A stretch of DNA of 64,000 bases, taken from NCBI GenBank assembly GCA_002256385.1, contig NKJD01000011.1:23459-87458 (forward strand). Direction: 5' to 3'. Under the pieces are notes generated by a model, which was not told the origin of the DNA, made no database searches, and was given only the letters and a program-made list of their open reading frames with translations. The DNA is from Flavobacterium sp. BFFFF2 (GTDB lineage Bacteria > Bacteroidota > Bacteroidia > Flavobacteriales > Flavobacteriaceae). The position numbers were made by a program, and so were the translations under genes. Below, piece after piece: positions 47,943-56,615 of this stretch (position 1 is its first letter; the number at the start of each line of letters is the position of its first letter).

Positions 47943-48734
47943 ATGAAAAAACAATACCTTCTCCTAACCCTAATAGCTCTAACAATCACCACCACGCTCC
48001 AAGCCCAAAACGACTCCATTTACTTTTGGAAGTCAGGGGCTTTATTGGAAAAACGTTCCATTAAAACCGCCGATTTGGACAGTATTACTTTTAGGCGGCC
48101 TGTGGCAAACCCAGTTACCACTCAAGTAACGATTTGCAACCAAATTTGGAGCACAAAAAACTTAGATGTAACAACTTACAGCGACGGCACCCCAATACCC
48201 CAAGTAACAGACCCTACTGCATGGGCAAACTTAACCACGGGTGCTTGGTGTTATTACAACAACGACCCCGCAAACGGCGCGGTTTATGGCAAGTTATACA
48301 ACTGGTATGCCGCCGCAGGTATTTATGATGCAGCGTCTTTGGCTAACCCTACGTTGCGCAAGAAACTAGTCCCCACTGGCTGGCATGTACCCACCGATGC
48401 GGAGTGGAGTATGCTTATTAATTGTTTAGACCCCAACGCGAATGGTGGAACCACTACAAATATAGCGGGCGACAAGATGAAATCCACCACCTTGTGGACT
48501 CCATACAGCGGAATTATCAACACCAACAGCAGCGGGTTTACAGGTCTTCCAGGCGGTTACCGCTTCAGCCTTGGTACATTCAGCCTCATTGGTAACCGCG
48601 GCAATTGGTGGAGTTCGTCTGAGGATTCTACAATTTACGCTTGGAGCCGCTACCTGCACTGTTGCGGCAGCACTGCCGACCGCTACAGCAACGTTAAGGC
48701 ACTCGGTTTTTCGGTCCGTTGCCTCAGGGATTGA
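47943..48734 (+). CDS. FISUMP-domain secreted protein, tandem copy 2
   Basis: A 263-residue protein from the ATG at 47943 with signal peptide MKKQYLLLTLIALTITTTLQ and the same NDSIYFWKSG module as copy 1. The FISUMP domain has KNLDVTTYSDGTPIPQV, VPTGWHVPTDAEW, GFTGLPGGYRFSLGTF, NWWSSSEDST and the end SVRCLRD. Relative to copy 1 the part after residue 160 is strongly diverged, with only the lectin-fold anchors kept. Its 5' region lies directly behind 18 AAACCTG units, which may affect expression. A hairpin terminator follows. Confidence 0.85.
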   Translation: MKKQYLLLTLIALTITTTLQAQNDSIYFWKSGALLEKRSIKTADLDSITFRRPVANPVTTQVTICNQIWSTKNLDVTTYSDGTPIPQVTDPTAWANLTTGAWCYYNNDPANGAVYGKLYNWYAAAGIYDAASLANPTLRKKLVPTGWHVPTDAEWSMLINCLDPNANGGTTTNIAGDKMKSTTLWTPYSGIINTNSSGFTGLPGGYRFSLGTFSLIGNRGNWWSSSEDSTIYAWSRYLHCCGSTADRYSNVKALGFSVRCLRD

Positions 48735-48763
48735 TTTATTTGATTCATTTGATCATTTGGGTT

Positions 48764-48780
48764 TTGGGGCGGAGCCCCAA
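48764..48780 (+). terminator. Hairpin after FISUMP copy 2
   Basis: TTGGGGC (48764-48770), GGA loop, GCCCCAA (48774-48780), followed by TAAATTT. A second hairpin, TCCCG with CGGGA and then eight T, lies at about 48852-48883. Confidence 0.65.
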
Positions 48781-48850
48781 TAAATTTCAAAAAAATAATA
48801 TGTAGCCTATTGTCAACGTTTTGAGTTTTACAAAGGTTATAAGTCAAAAA

Positions 48851-48883
48851 GTCCCGTTAGTATTGGTTAGCGGGATTTTTTTT
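48851..48883 (+). terminator. Second terminator-like hairpin
   Basis: GTCCCG (48851-48856) pairs with CGGGAT (48871-48876, one G-T), followed by a T8 run. No gene lies between it and the previous hairpin. Confidence 0.6.
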
Positions 48884-48921
48884 GATTTTTTAATTTTACA
48901 CAAAATTTTTGCAAGTCTTCC

Positions 48922-49204
48922 AAACTCAATGAAATTCATGTTTTTCATAAACTAGGTTCATCGTTTTAGTAAACTAGTTCATGTTTGACCTAAACTCACT
49001 CCTGTTTTCATTAAACTAAATTCATGTTTTCATTAAACTAAATTCCTGTTTTCATTAAACTAATTTATGTTTTAGTTAAACTCACTCCTGTTTTCATTAA
49101 ACTAGTTCATGTTTTTTCTAAACTAATTCATGTTTTAGTTAAACTCACTCCTGTTTTCACTAAACTAGTTTATGTTTTTAGTAAACCAGTTCATGTTTGC
49201 GTTT
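48922..49204. repeat. Iteron-like array, 13 degenerate units of mostly 21-22 bp
   Basis: Units start AAACT and run like AAACTAGTTCATGTTTTTTCT, AAACTCACTCCTGTTTTCATT and AAACTAATTCATGTTTTAGTT. Spacing is 21 or 22 bases, except the first unit (27). The unit core AAACTAGTTT is a palindrome, so each unit could bind a dimer on the same DNA face. It sits between the FISUMP copy 2 terminators and an R-type unit (about 49290-49365) upstream of Rpn gene 2. There is no open frame through it. The rest of the 48735-49451 gap holds no gene. Confidence 0.85.
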
Positions 49205-49421
49205 ACACATAATTCTGTACAGTCTCGTTTCAAACTCATTTTATAACTTCGGTAATCAAAGGTCATTCTACAGCGGAATGTCTTAGCCATAGGGTAGGGC
49301 TCGAAGTGGCTTGCGTGATAAAAGCTTCTGGCTCAAGTAATCTTTGTTCGTGAAAAGACTTTCGACTTTCTACTGTTGAAGATTATAACTTTTTGCAAAT
49401 TCACCTTTCACAATTATAGTT

Positions 49422-49429
49422 TAAATTTG
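49422..49429 (+). promoter_or_regulatory. Minus-7 box for Rpn gene 2
   Basis: TAAATTTG matches TAnnTTTG, 22 bases before the ATG. The upstream DNA matches that of Rpn gene 1. Confidence 0.5.
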
Positions 49430-49451
49430 CCCAATCGTTTTATTAAAAGCC

Positions 49452-50300
49452 ATGAGAGCAAAATACATCAACCCTTTTACCGACTTTGGTTTCAAGAAAA
49501 TCTTCGGCGAAGAAGCCAGTAAGCCTCAGCTGATCGACTTTTTGAATGCGCTTTTGCCTCAAAGCCACACCATTGTTGATTTGAGTTTTAAAAATGCGGA
49601 GCAATTGGGACAAACCGATGCCGACCGCAAAGCCATTTATGACATTTATTGCGAAACGGACAAGGGCGAAAAATTCATTGTCGAGCTCCAAAAAGCCAAA
49701 CAAAACTATTTCAAGGATCGAACCATTTATTATTCCACTTTTCCAATACAGGAGCAATCCGAAAAAGGGCAGTGGAACTATAACCTAAAGGCTGTTTATT
49801 GCATTGGAATTTTAGATTTTACGTTTGATGACTATGAAACAGAGCCCGAAAAAAGCGAAGTGGTTCATACGATCAAATTGAAGCACCAACACGGCAGCAC
49901 GTTTTATGACAAGCTGACTTACATTTATCTTGAAATGCCCAATTTCAAGCAAACCGAAGACGAGTTGAAAACCCGTTTAGACAAGTGGCTCTATTTCATT
50001 AAACATTTAGAAGATTTTGAAAGCATACCGACCATTTTTAAAGATGACGTTTTTTCAAAAGCCTTTGAAAAAGCGGAAATTGCCAATTACAACACTACAG
50101 AACTCAATAGATATGAAGCCAGTTTAAAAGTCTTTCGGGACAATAAAGCGGTTTATGATTATGCTGTAGAAACCGCTTTTGATGAAGGCATTTCAAAAGG
50201 AAAACTAGAAGTTGCAAAAGGGCTCAAAGAAAACGGTGTGCCAATAGAAATCATCGTTAAGACTACTGGACTTTCAGAAGGTGAAATTGAAAGACTTTAG
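49452..50300 (+). CDS. Rpn family recombination-promoting nuclease / putative transposase (copy 2)
   Basis: A 282-residue paralogue of the protein at 34852, with about 92 percent identity over the first 243 residues by eye. The start MRAKYINPFTDFGFKKIFG, the candidate active-site segments YDIYC and FIVELQKAK, and the C-terminal ENGVPIEIIVKTTGLSEGEI are all kept. It has one GKLE unit where copy 1 has seven, which accounts for most of the length difference. Promoter and leader match too, so this is a recent duplication or transposition. It appears intact. Confidence 0.9.
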   Translation: MRAKYINPFTDFGFKKIFGEEASKPQLIDFLNALLPQSHTIVDLSFKNAEQLGQTDADRKAIYDIYCETDKGEKFIVELQKAKQNYFKDRTIYYSTFPIQEQSEKGQWNYNLKAVYCIGILDFTFDDYETEPEKSEVVHTIKLKHQHGSTFYDKLTYIYLEMPNFKQTEDELKTRLDKWLYFIKHLEDFESIPTIFKDDVFSKAFEKAEIANYNTTELNRYEASLKVFRDNKAVYDYAVETAFDEGISKGKLEVAKGLKENGVPIEIIVKTTGLSEGEIERL

Positions 50301-50860
50301 GAAAAGGTCATTATAATTTTTACGGCTTCAAACAGCATCATTAAGCTTTCATAATGTGATACAGCAAGCATTCGAGGAAAACTATCCAAATTGACTGAGA
50401 CAAACTTGACCCGAGGTCACAGTCGCAACGATATAAGTAAATCTTACAACTTTCAATTTTAAACTATCAACTCATTTTCCTTTTAAAAATTAATGAATAA
50501 TAGGTGTTTAACCAAACAAATATCTTTGCTATAGTGGAGGGCACGGAGCATCTTGCGGGCTTAAAGTGTCTGTTACAAGTGATAATTGTTCGGAAAACTT
50601 AACCCGAGGTCTGATATCATGAACGGAGTTAATTTTGATTTATGAATTTTGAATTTTAAAAGTTGAAACTTAAAACAAACTTTCAACTTTTAATTTTCAA
50701 CTCCATTTTATAACAAATGGAATCACGACGAATATAACAGCAAATTACCTTTGCCCTTAGGGTGGGCACGCAGCGTCTTGCGGGCGCAAAGCGTCTGGTT
50801 TTAGAAAATTAGCTTCGGGAAAAGACTTTGGACTTTGGACTTTGGACTTTCGCCTCAAAC
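50301..50860. repeat. Repeat-filled gap: two R-type units with minus-7 boxes
   Basis: There is no gene. R-type units are at about 50530-50632 and 50762-50830. Their leaders end in TATCTTTG (50521-50528) and TACCTTTG (50746-50753), both TAnnTTTG. A decayed GACCCGAGG tail is near 50408. The right end is a GACTTTG heptamer run next to the stop of the cytochrome-like gene. Confidence 0.8.
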
Positions 50861-51295
50861 CTACTTCAAAACCAACTTCTTAATCTTCGGAATAGGCCCA
50901 CCACATTTTAGCTCATGGCACGACAAACAAGCTTGTATACCCAAATTGTAGTTGCCCTTATTTGGATTTTCATAAAATGCTTTTTCTGTTGCTAAGAATT
51001 CAGCTGCTTTGGATTTAAAGTCGGCGTCAAAATCAGTTGGATCCGTCATTTTTGCCGAAAGTATTTTTTCGTAGTATGCTGGGAAAGCACCTACTGCTTT
51101 TCCTTCGGTGAGCTTTTTACGGACTTGTTGGTGTTGTACTGCCATTTGTTCCATGAGCAAAGCCATTTCGGAATGTTGATACATGTCAAGTTGCTTGGGT
51201 TTGTGACACACTTTATTGTTTGCCGGTGATTCCTTTTTTTGGCAGGCAATGATTGAAAATAAAACGGCAAGTACACTAATATAAGCCCCTTTCAT
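50861..51295 (-). CDS. Lipoprotein with a C-terminal CxxCH haem motif
   Basis: A 144-residue protein. The signal peptide ends VLFSIIAC, giving a lipidated Cys at about residue 18. The mature part is helical, with MYQHSEMALLMEQMAVQHQQVRK. It ends ACLSCHELKCGGPIPKIKKL, where CLSCH is a c-type haem attachment motif. This suggests a small periplasm-facing cytochrome of the four-helix cytochrome c' or b562-like type; haem binding is inferred from the motif alone. Its ATG shares a base with the stop of the DUF4920 gene, so the two are translationally coupled. Confidence 0.7.
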   Translation of the reverse strand: MKGAYISVLAVLFSIIACQKKESPANNKVCHKPKQLDMYQHSEMALLMEQMAVQHQQVRKKLTEGKAVGAFPAYYEKILSAKMTDPTDFDADFKSKAAEFLATEKAFYENPNKGNYNLGIQACLSCHELKCGGPIPKIKKLVLK

Positions 51296-51789
51296 TATTC
51301 AGTTGTTTTGAGTTGTACCCCATGAGCCATGAAACTATACGTAATTTCGGGCTTGATAATGCTATCTATTGCAGCCTGTGATTTGCCCGCATCTTTGGCA
51401 TAATGTTTTAATTCATCAACCGTTTCCGTTGAAATAAAGGCTTTACCTGCAATGATTGCTTCCATGTTGGCTGCATTTTTAGGAACAAAAAAGCCATAGT
51501 CCTTAAATCGGACAAACAACGATTCCTTGCCCATTTGCATGCGCATCCAACAGCCCTTTTTTTGACAAACGCTTTCTATAAGGCCTTTTACTTGCACATT
51601 CAGCGTATCCGCTTCTTTTAGTGCAATCATTTTAGTAAGTAATTCAGTGGTAGTGATAGCTGTAGTGTCCGTTAATTTATCGCCAAAAGCCACTATGTTA
51701 TCTGTTTTTTTATTGGACACTTCCGCTGTTTTCTTTTGACACTGTACACTCAACAAAGCAATACAACTAAGGGCAATCAATTTTTTCAT
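51295..51789 (-). CDS. DUF4920 lipoprotein
   Basis: A 164-residue lipoprotein (signal MKKLIALSCIALLSVQC). The mature domain has VQVKGLIESVCQKKGCWMRM, GKESLFVRFKDYGFFVPKN and ITYSFMAHGVQL, the DUF4920 pattern, with a CxxxxCW pair that may bind metal or a cofactor. Function is unknown; co-expression with a haem-motif lipoprotein hints at a redox or metal role. A minus-7 box lies at 51812-51819. Confidence 0.8.
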   Translation of the reverse strand: MKKLIALSCIALLSVQCQKKTAEVSNKKTDNIVAFGDKLTDTTAITTTELLTKMIALKEADTLNVQVKGLIESVCQKKGCWMRMQMGKESLFVRFKDYGFFVPKNAANMEAIIAGKAFISTETVDELKHYAKDAGKSQAAIDSIIKPEITYSFMAHGVQLKTTE

Positions 51790-51811
51790 AAGGCAATAGA
51801 TATGAATTAAA

Positions 51812-51819
51812 CAAAGTTA
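51812..51819 (-). promoter_or_regulatory. Minus-7 box for the DUF4920 gene
   Basis: The minus strand reads TAACTTTG (TAnnTTTG), 23 bases before the ATG. Confidence 0.45.
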
Positions 51820-52076
51820 CAATCAGACTTTTTAATATCATTTGCTTGATTAGCAAGCGGAACAAAAGTATGGTTTTCCCCGTAATTGACCAATCAATAG
51901 GGTTGCGAATGTTCCATTCCCCCGTGCTATTTTTCATTTTTTTTTGTAATTTTAACACCGAAAAATAATAAGCTATTAATGGTCATTATTTAGCAGATAG
52001 CCTAGGTATTTTTTTTATACTAACCTTGCGGAAACTTTTTTAAAAGTGGCATGCACAAAAAGAAATCTATATAATA

Positions 52077-53144
52077 ATGACTTGGAAAGATCTTGCTGAC
52101 ATTAACATAAGCCGTGTTTCTACCTCAAAATTTGAGGCTGTTGATTTTGATAACCTCACTTTTGGAGCCGTTTTTACAGACCACATGCTGGTATGTGATT
52201 TCTATGACAATCAATGGCATGCGCCCATTATTAAGCCTTACGAACCCTTTCTAATTGACCCATCGGCCAAAGTTTTTCATTATGGACAAGCCATTTTTGA
52301 AGGGATGAAAGCCTATCGGACCGACGATGATGAAATATGGTTGTTTAGACCCGATCAGAATTTTAACCGCTTTAATAAATCGGCTGTTCGAATGGCCATG
52401 CCTGAAGTGCCTGAAGATGTTTTTATGGGTGGCTTACGGAAATTAATTGAATTGGATGCCCATTGGGCTCGCAAGGGCGAAGGAAATTCACTTTATATCA
52501 GGCCGTTTATGATTGCAGTAGGTCCTGGAGTTATTGCCAATCCGTCCACGCAATATCGGTTTATGATTATCCTGTCGCCAGCCAAATCATACTACTCGGG
52601 CGAGGTAAAAGTGCTGATAGCCGAACATTATAGCCGTGCGGCCAATGGAGGCATAGGTGCCGCCAAAGCAGCGGGGAATTATTCCGCCCAGTTTTATCCA
52701 ACACAATTGGCTCAAAAACAAGGTTTTCAACAAGTTATTTGGACTGATGATGCCACGCACACTAAGTTAGAAGAAGCGGGTACCATGAATGTGTTTTTCA
52801 GAATGGCCGATGTGCTATATACAGCCCCGGTAAGTGAAAGAATTTTAGACGGTGTAACCCGCAAAAGCCTCATCGAGCTGGCTCATTCAAAAGGAATGAA
52901 AGTTGTGGAACAGCCCGTTTTGGTTTCTCAATTGGTGGAGGCGGCCGAAAATGGTACTTTACAAGAAATTTTTGGGGCAGGTACCGCAGCCGTGGTAAAC
53001 CCAATTGTGGGCTTTTCATACCAAGATACTTACCATGAAATTCAAAAACCGGCCAGTTCATGGGCTCTTGAATTGAAACAGGCCCTGATGGATATCCAAT
53101 ACAAGCACGCGCCTGACACACATGATTGGACCATAAAAGTGTAA
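52077..53144 (+). CDS. ilvE: Branched-chain amino acid aminotransferase
   Basis: A PLP enzyme (fold type IV) that moves the amino group between glutamate and Val, Leu or Ile. It has 355 residues. VFHYGQAIFEGMKAYR is near residues 66-81, LYIRPFMIAVGPGV follows, the PLP lysine lies in GGIGAAKAAGNYSA, and EEAGTMNVFF and DGVTRKSLIELA are the binding loops. It is read alone and convergent with pdhC across a shared terminator. A poor minus-7 match (TAACCTTG, 52021-52028) is upstream. Confidence 0.95.
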   Translation: MTWKDLADINISRVSTSKFEAVDFDNLTFGAVFTDHMLVCDFYDNQWHAPIIKPYEPFLIDPSAKVFHYGQAIFEGMKAYRTDDDEIWLFRPDQNFNRFNKSAVRMAMPEVPEDVFMGGLRKLIELDAHWARKGEGNSLYIRPFMIAVGPGVIANPSTQYRFMIILSPAKSYYSGEVKVLIAEHYSRAANGGIGAAKAAGNYSAQFYPTQLAQKQGFQQVIWTDDATHTKLEEAGTMNVFFRMADVLYTAPVSERILDGVTRKSLIELAHSKGMKVVEQPVLVSQLVEAAENGTLQEIFGAGTAAVVNPIVGFSYQDTYHEIQKPASSWALELKQALMDIQYKHAPDTHDWTIKV

Positions 53145-53200
53145 ATATTTAATTATTAGGTAGCAGTTCGAACATTTATGAAGAGCTACTAACGCAAATA

Positions 53201-53236
53201 AAAAAAGGTGAATCCGATTGGGTTCACCTTTTTTAT
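53201..53236. terminator. Bidirectional terminator between ilvE and pdhC
   Basis: AAAAAAGGTGAA (53201-53212) pairs exactly with TTCACCTTTTTT (53223-53234); the stem extends inward by TCC with GGG. It serves both convergent genes. Confidence 0.93.
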
Positions 53237-53253
53237 GTATTCAAATGACTTAT

Positions 53254-54858
53254 TTAAAGCAGCATGCTCACGGGGCTTTCTAAATAACCTTTTAAGGTCT
53301 GTAAAAATTGCGCGCCAGTTGCACCATCTACCGTCCTGTGGTCGCAGGCAAGGGTTACTTTCATGGTGTTACCTACCACAATTTGGCCATTTTTAACCAC
53401 TGGTTTTTCAACGATGGCTCCGACCGACAAAATCGCCGAGTTAGGCTGGTTGATGATTGAGGTAAATTCAGTGATGCCAAACATCCCTAAATTGGAGATG
53501 GTAAACGTACTGCCATCCATTTCTTGAGGTTGCAGTTTTTTACTTTTCGCTTTACCAGCCAAATCTTTTACTCCTGCACCTATTTGTTGCAAGCCCATAC
53601 TATCTGCAAAGCGCAATACTGGAACTACTAAGCCATCTTCAACTGCCACAGCGACACCGATGTTGATATGGTGGTGAATTAAGATGGCATCTTCGCGCCA
53701 TTGCGAATTCACCTTTGGGTGCTTGCGCAAAGCCATGGCAGAAGCCTTAATGACCATGTCATTGAAGGAAACTTTCGTATCAGGCTGCGCATTCATTGCT
53801 TGGCGCGATCGAATGGATTCTTCCATGTTGATTTCAACGGTCAAATAAAAATGCGGCGCCGTAAATATGGATTCTGACAATCGTTTGGCAATGGTTTTAC
53901 GCATCGAAGAATTTTTGATTTCTTCGGTAAATTCTTGACCAACAGCCGGCGTAAATGAAGTTGCTGAGCTGGTTGGCGCATCAGCAGCCACCACTTTTGA
54001 GGCTTGAGCAACTGGCTGATAATGTTCAATATCTGAACGAACAATGCGTCCATTTTCGCCACTTCCTTGAACCAATTTTAGGTCAATTCCCTTTTCAGAA
54101 GCTAATTTTTTGGCTAGAGGAGAAGCAAAGATCCGATCGTTTGATGCGTTTGTGTGTCCGTTTCCAGCTGCAGTTGGCGCAATAGATACTGCCTCTGCTA
54201 CAGGCGCAGCAACAGCCGCTACCGCCACCGCCGCAGTTGGCACCCCATGGGTTAACCCACTTACGTCAGTGCCCGCAGGACCAATAATGGCCAACACGCT
54301 ATCAACAGGCGCCGATTTGCCTTCTTCAATACCTATATATAACAAAGTACCGTTGTGGAATGATTCAAATTCCATAGTTGCTTTGTCTGTTTCAATTTCT
54401 GCTAAAATATCACCCGATTTAACGGTATCACCAACCTTTTTGAGCCAAGTGGCCACGGTCCCTTCGGTCATCGTGTCACTTAAACGCGGCATGGTAACAA
54501 TGGTTACACCGGCTGGGATTTCAGTTGTTTTTGGCTTTTCTTCAGTCGGTGAGGTAGCAACTGGCGTTGCTTGAGTAGCAGGGGCTGCACCAGCAGTTAA
54601 AAGGTCACTAATATCTTCGCCTTCTTTTCCAATAATGGCAAGCAATGAATCAACAGGAGCTGTTTGCCCTTCTTGAATACCAATATGTAAAAGAGTCCCA
54701 TTGCTAAATGATTCAAATTCCATCGTGGCTTTGTCTGTTTCAATTTCAGCCAAGATGTCACCTGATTTTACCGAATCGCCCACTTTCTTTAACCAAGTGG
54801 CCACGGTACCTTCCGTCATCGTGTCGCTCAGACGCGGCATCGTAATTACTGTTGCCAT
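53254..54858 (-). CDS. pdhC: Pyruvate dehydrogenase E2, dihydrolipoamide acetyltransferase
   Basis: The core subunit of the pyruvate dehydrogenase complex, 534 residues. Two lipoyl domains have the modified lysines in EIETDKATMEFES (Lys 43 and Lys 159). They are joined by Ala/Pro/Thr-rich linkers. A peripheral-subunit-binding domain (FASPLAKKLASEKGIDL, about 248-264) is followed by the acetyltransferase domain, ending with ACDHRTVDGATGAQF (catalytic His and Asp). The two lipoyl domains are very similar in DNA as well as protein. It follows pdhA by 5 bases. The E1-beta and E3 genes are not in the window. Confidence 0.95.
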   Translation of the reverse strand: MATVITMPRLSDTMTEGTVATWLKKVGDSVKSGDILAEIETDKATMEFESFSNGTLLHIGIQEGQTAPVDSLLAIIGKEGEDISDLLTAGAAPATQATPVATSPTEEKPKTTEIPAGVTIVTMPRLSDTMTEGTVATWLKKVGDTVKSGDILAEIETDKATMEFESFHNGTLLYIGIEEGKSAPVDSVLAIIGPAGTDVSGLTHGVPTAAVAVAAVAAPVAEAVSIAPTAAGNGHTNASNDRIFASPLAKKLASEKGIDLKLVQGSGENGRIVRSDIEHYQPVAQASKVVAADAPTSSATSFTPAVGQEFTEEIKNSSMRKTIAKRLSESIFTAPHFYLTVEINMEESIRSRQAMNAQPDTKVSFNDMVIKASAMALRKHPKVNSQWREDAILIHHHINIGVAVAVEDGLVVPVLRFADSMGLQQIGAGVKDLAGKAKSKKLQPQEMDGSTFTISNLGMFGITEFTSIINQPNSAILSVGAIVEKPVVKNGQIVVGNTMKVTLACDHRTVDGATGAQFLQTLKGYLESPVSMLL

Positions 54859-54863
54859 ATTGC

Positions 54864-55862
54864 TTATAATTTATGGGGTAAAAATGGATAATTAGGCTCT
54901 TCGTATACTACATCATATAATTGTTGTAGTTCTGGATAGGCTGATTCTTCGGCAAAACGTACACATTCTTCCACATGGTCCACCACGCGTTGATCCATTG
55001 CTTCAATTTCTGCTTCGGTTGCCCAATTCTGTAATTTGATTTTGTCAAGTACTTGCGTGATAGGGTCAATTTTTCGGTACTCTTCTACCTCGTCTTTAGA
55101 ACGATATAATTGCGCATCCGACATGGAGTGACCTCGGTACCGATACGTTTTCATCTCTAAAAAGGTAGGGCCATCGCCGCGTCGCGCACGTTCAATGGCT
55201 TCGTGCATGGCTTCAGCTACTTTTACCGGATTCATTCCGTCAACTGGTCCACAAGGCATTTCGTACCCCAATCCCAATTTCCACACATCGGTATGGTTGG
55301 CGGTTCTTTCTACGGAAGTTCCCATTGCGTATCCATTGTTTTCACAAATAAATACAACAGGCAATTTCCATGTCATGGCCATGTTAAAAGTTTCATGCAA
55401 TGACCCCTGACGTGCAGCGCCATCACCAAAATAGGTAAGGGTTACTCCGCCTGTGTTTAAATATTTATCGGCAAATGCCAAACCAGCACCTAATGGAATT
55501 TGTCCACCAACAATGCCATGTCCGCCATAGAATCCGAATTCTTTGGAGAAAATGTGCATGGATCCGCCCATCCCTTTGGAGGTTCCAGTAACTTTACCCA
55601 ACAATTCGGCCATGACTCTACGTGCATCAACACCCATTCCAATTGGTTGTACGTGATTGCGGTAGGCAGTAATCATTTTATCTTTTGACAAATCCATCGC
55701 GTGCAACGCACCTGCTAAAACAGCTTCTTGGCCGTTGTATAAGTGAAGAAACCCGCGGATTTTTTGCTGAATGTACAGTTCTGCCAGTTTGTCTTCAAAC
55801 TTGCGCCAGAACAACATTTCTTCATACCATTTTACATAAACTTCTTTCGTAACTTCTTTCAT
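54864..55862 (-). CDS. pdhA: Pyruvate dehydrogenase E1 component, alpha subunit
   Basis: The thiamine-diphosphate subunit that decarboxylates pyruvate. It has 332 residues. YNGQEAVLAGALHA is followed by GSMHIFSKEFGFYGGHGIVG. The ThDP motif GDGAARQGSLHETFNMA runs to the ENNGYAMGT region. The regulatory-loop equivalent is YRYRGHSMSDAQLYRSKDE. It is co-transcribed with pdhC (5-base gap). A palindrome with a minus-7 box lies about 75-100 bases upstream. Confidence 0.95.
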   Translation of the reverse strand: MKEVTKEVYVKWYEEMLFWRKFEDKLAELYIQQKIRGFLHLYNGQEAVLAGALHAMDLSKDKMITAYRNHVQPIGMGVDARRVMAELLGKVTGTSKGMGGSMHIFSKEFGFYGGHGIVGGQIPLGAGLAFADKYLNTGGVTLTYFGDGAARQGSLHETFNMAMTWKLPVVFICENNGYAMGTSVERTANHTDVWKLGLGYEMPCGPVDGMNPVKVAEAMHEAIERARRGDGPTFLEMKTYRYRGHSMSDAQLYRSKDEVEEYRKIDPITQVLDKIKLQNWATEAEIEAMDQRVVDHVEECVRFAEESAYPELQQLYDVVYEEPNYPFLPHKL

Positions 55863-55934
55863 GCTTTTTGTGCAATTTTTTAATATTGATATTTTAGAAC
55901 AAAAAAAGTTGCCTCACACCCCCATTGCTCCATG

Positions 55935-55961
55935 TTACTTTTGAACCGATTGCAAAAGTAA
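55935..55961. promoter_or_regulatory. Palindromic promoter/operator upstream of pdhA
   Basis: TTACTTTTG (55935-55943) and CAAAAGTAA (55953-55961) form a perfect 9-bp inverted repeat with a 9-base spacer. On the minus strand TACTTTTG at 55960-55953 is a minus-7 box for pdhA. Two more hairpins, TTCGG with CCGAA (55981-55996) and TTTCCTTG with CAAGGAAA (56016-56036), lie between it and the cdd stop. Confidence 0.5.
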
Positions 55962-56052
55962 AATTTTTTAACGTTTTTGATTCGGCTAAAACCGAATTTT
56001 GAAAAGTATTTTTTCTTTCCTTGAATGACAAGGAAAACTTTGAAATAATTTC

Positions 56053-56535
56053 TTATAAAAAGTTCTTGTCAAAACTAAGAGGAAGCAAATTTTCTAAAGA
56101 TTCAGATCGGTACACTTCGCCTTCAGTTCCCATAAAATAAATTTCAATGGGGTTATTTTGCTTGCTTTCATACTCAGAAATTGTTTGTCGACAGGCGCCA
56201 CAAGGGGGAATGGGTTTGTCGGTAATTGACGTGAGTGAGCCCGCGCAAATAGCCATTTTTAAGATGGGTACATCCGGATGTTGTGAACCAGCCTGAAAAA
56301 CTGCCACTCTTTCGGCACATAAACCAGAAGGATAAGCCGCATTTTCTTGGTTGTTTCCCGTGACTATAGCGCCATTTTGCATTAATATGGCAGTGCCCAC
56401 ATGAAATTTAGAATACGGTGCATAAGCTTTATCTCGCATTTGGTGTGCCAATTGCATCAAATGTTGAACATCATCTGGCAATGCATCAACCGAGGGATAA
56501 ACTTGGAACGAAGAAGTGATTTGGATCGTTTTCAT
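56053..56535 (-). CDS. cdd: Cytidine deaminase
   Basis: Deaminates cytidine and deoxycytidine for pyrimidine salvage. It has 160 residues, slightly longer than the usual 130 because of an N-terminal extension of about 28 residues. The zinc site is LCAER (Cys 73, catalytic Glu 75) and PCGACRQ (Cys 112, Cys 115). FHVGTAILMQNG is the substrate strand. It lies between porV and pdhA on one strand, separated from porV by a strong terminator. Confidence 0.95.
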   Translation of the reverse strand: MKTIQITSSFQVYPSVDALPDDVQHLMQLAHQMRDKAYAPYSKFHVGTAILMQNGAIVTGNNQENAAYPSGLCAERVAVFQAGSQHPDVPILKMAICAGSLTSITDKPIPPCGACRQTISEYESKQNNPIEIYFMGTEGEVYRSESLENLLPLSFDKNFL

Positions 56536-56568
56536 TCGATAAACTTACTGTTTTTTGGTTGGGTATTT

Positions 56569-56602
56569 GAAAAAAAATCCAAATTTCAATGAAATTTGGA
56601 TT
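56569..56602 (-). terminator. Terminator after porV
   Basis: A perfect 12-bp stem, AATCCAAATTTC (56576-56587) with GAAATTTGGATT (56591-56602), has a 3-base loop. On the minus strand it runs into a long T-tract. Confidence 0.93.
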
Positions 56603-56615
56603 CTCGTATAAACTA

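Noticed and set aside
47783..48019. Minus-strand frame coding repeated FQVSGFR
   Set aside because: It is just the translation of the AAACCTG array (three units equal seven codons) plus antisense of the FISUMP signal peptide.
48922..49204. CRISPR array
   Set aside because: The 21-22 bp units follow each other without unique spacers and are degenerate. There are no cas genes in the window.
53254..54858. Assembly duplication of the first lipoyl domain in pdhC
   Set aside because: Multi-lipoyl E2 proteins are normal, the two domains differ by several codons and the linkers differ, so a real domain repeat is more likely.
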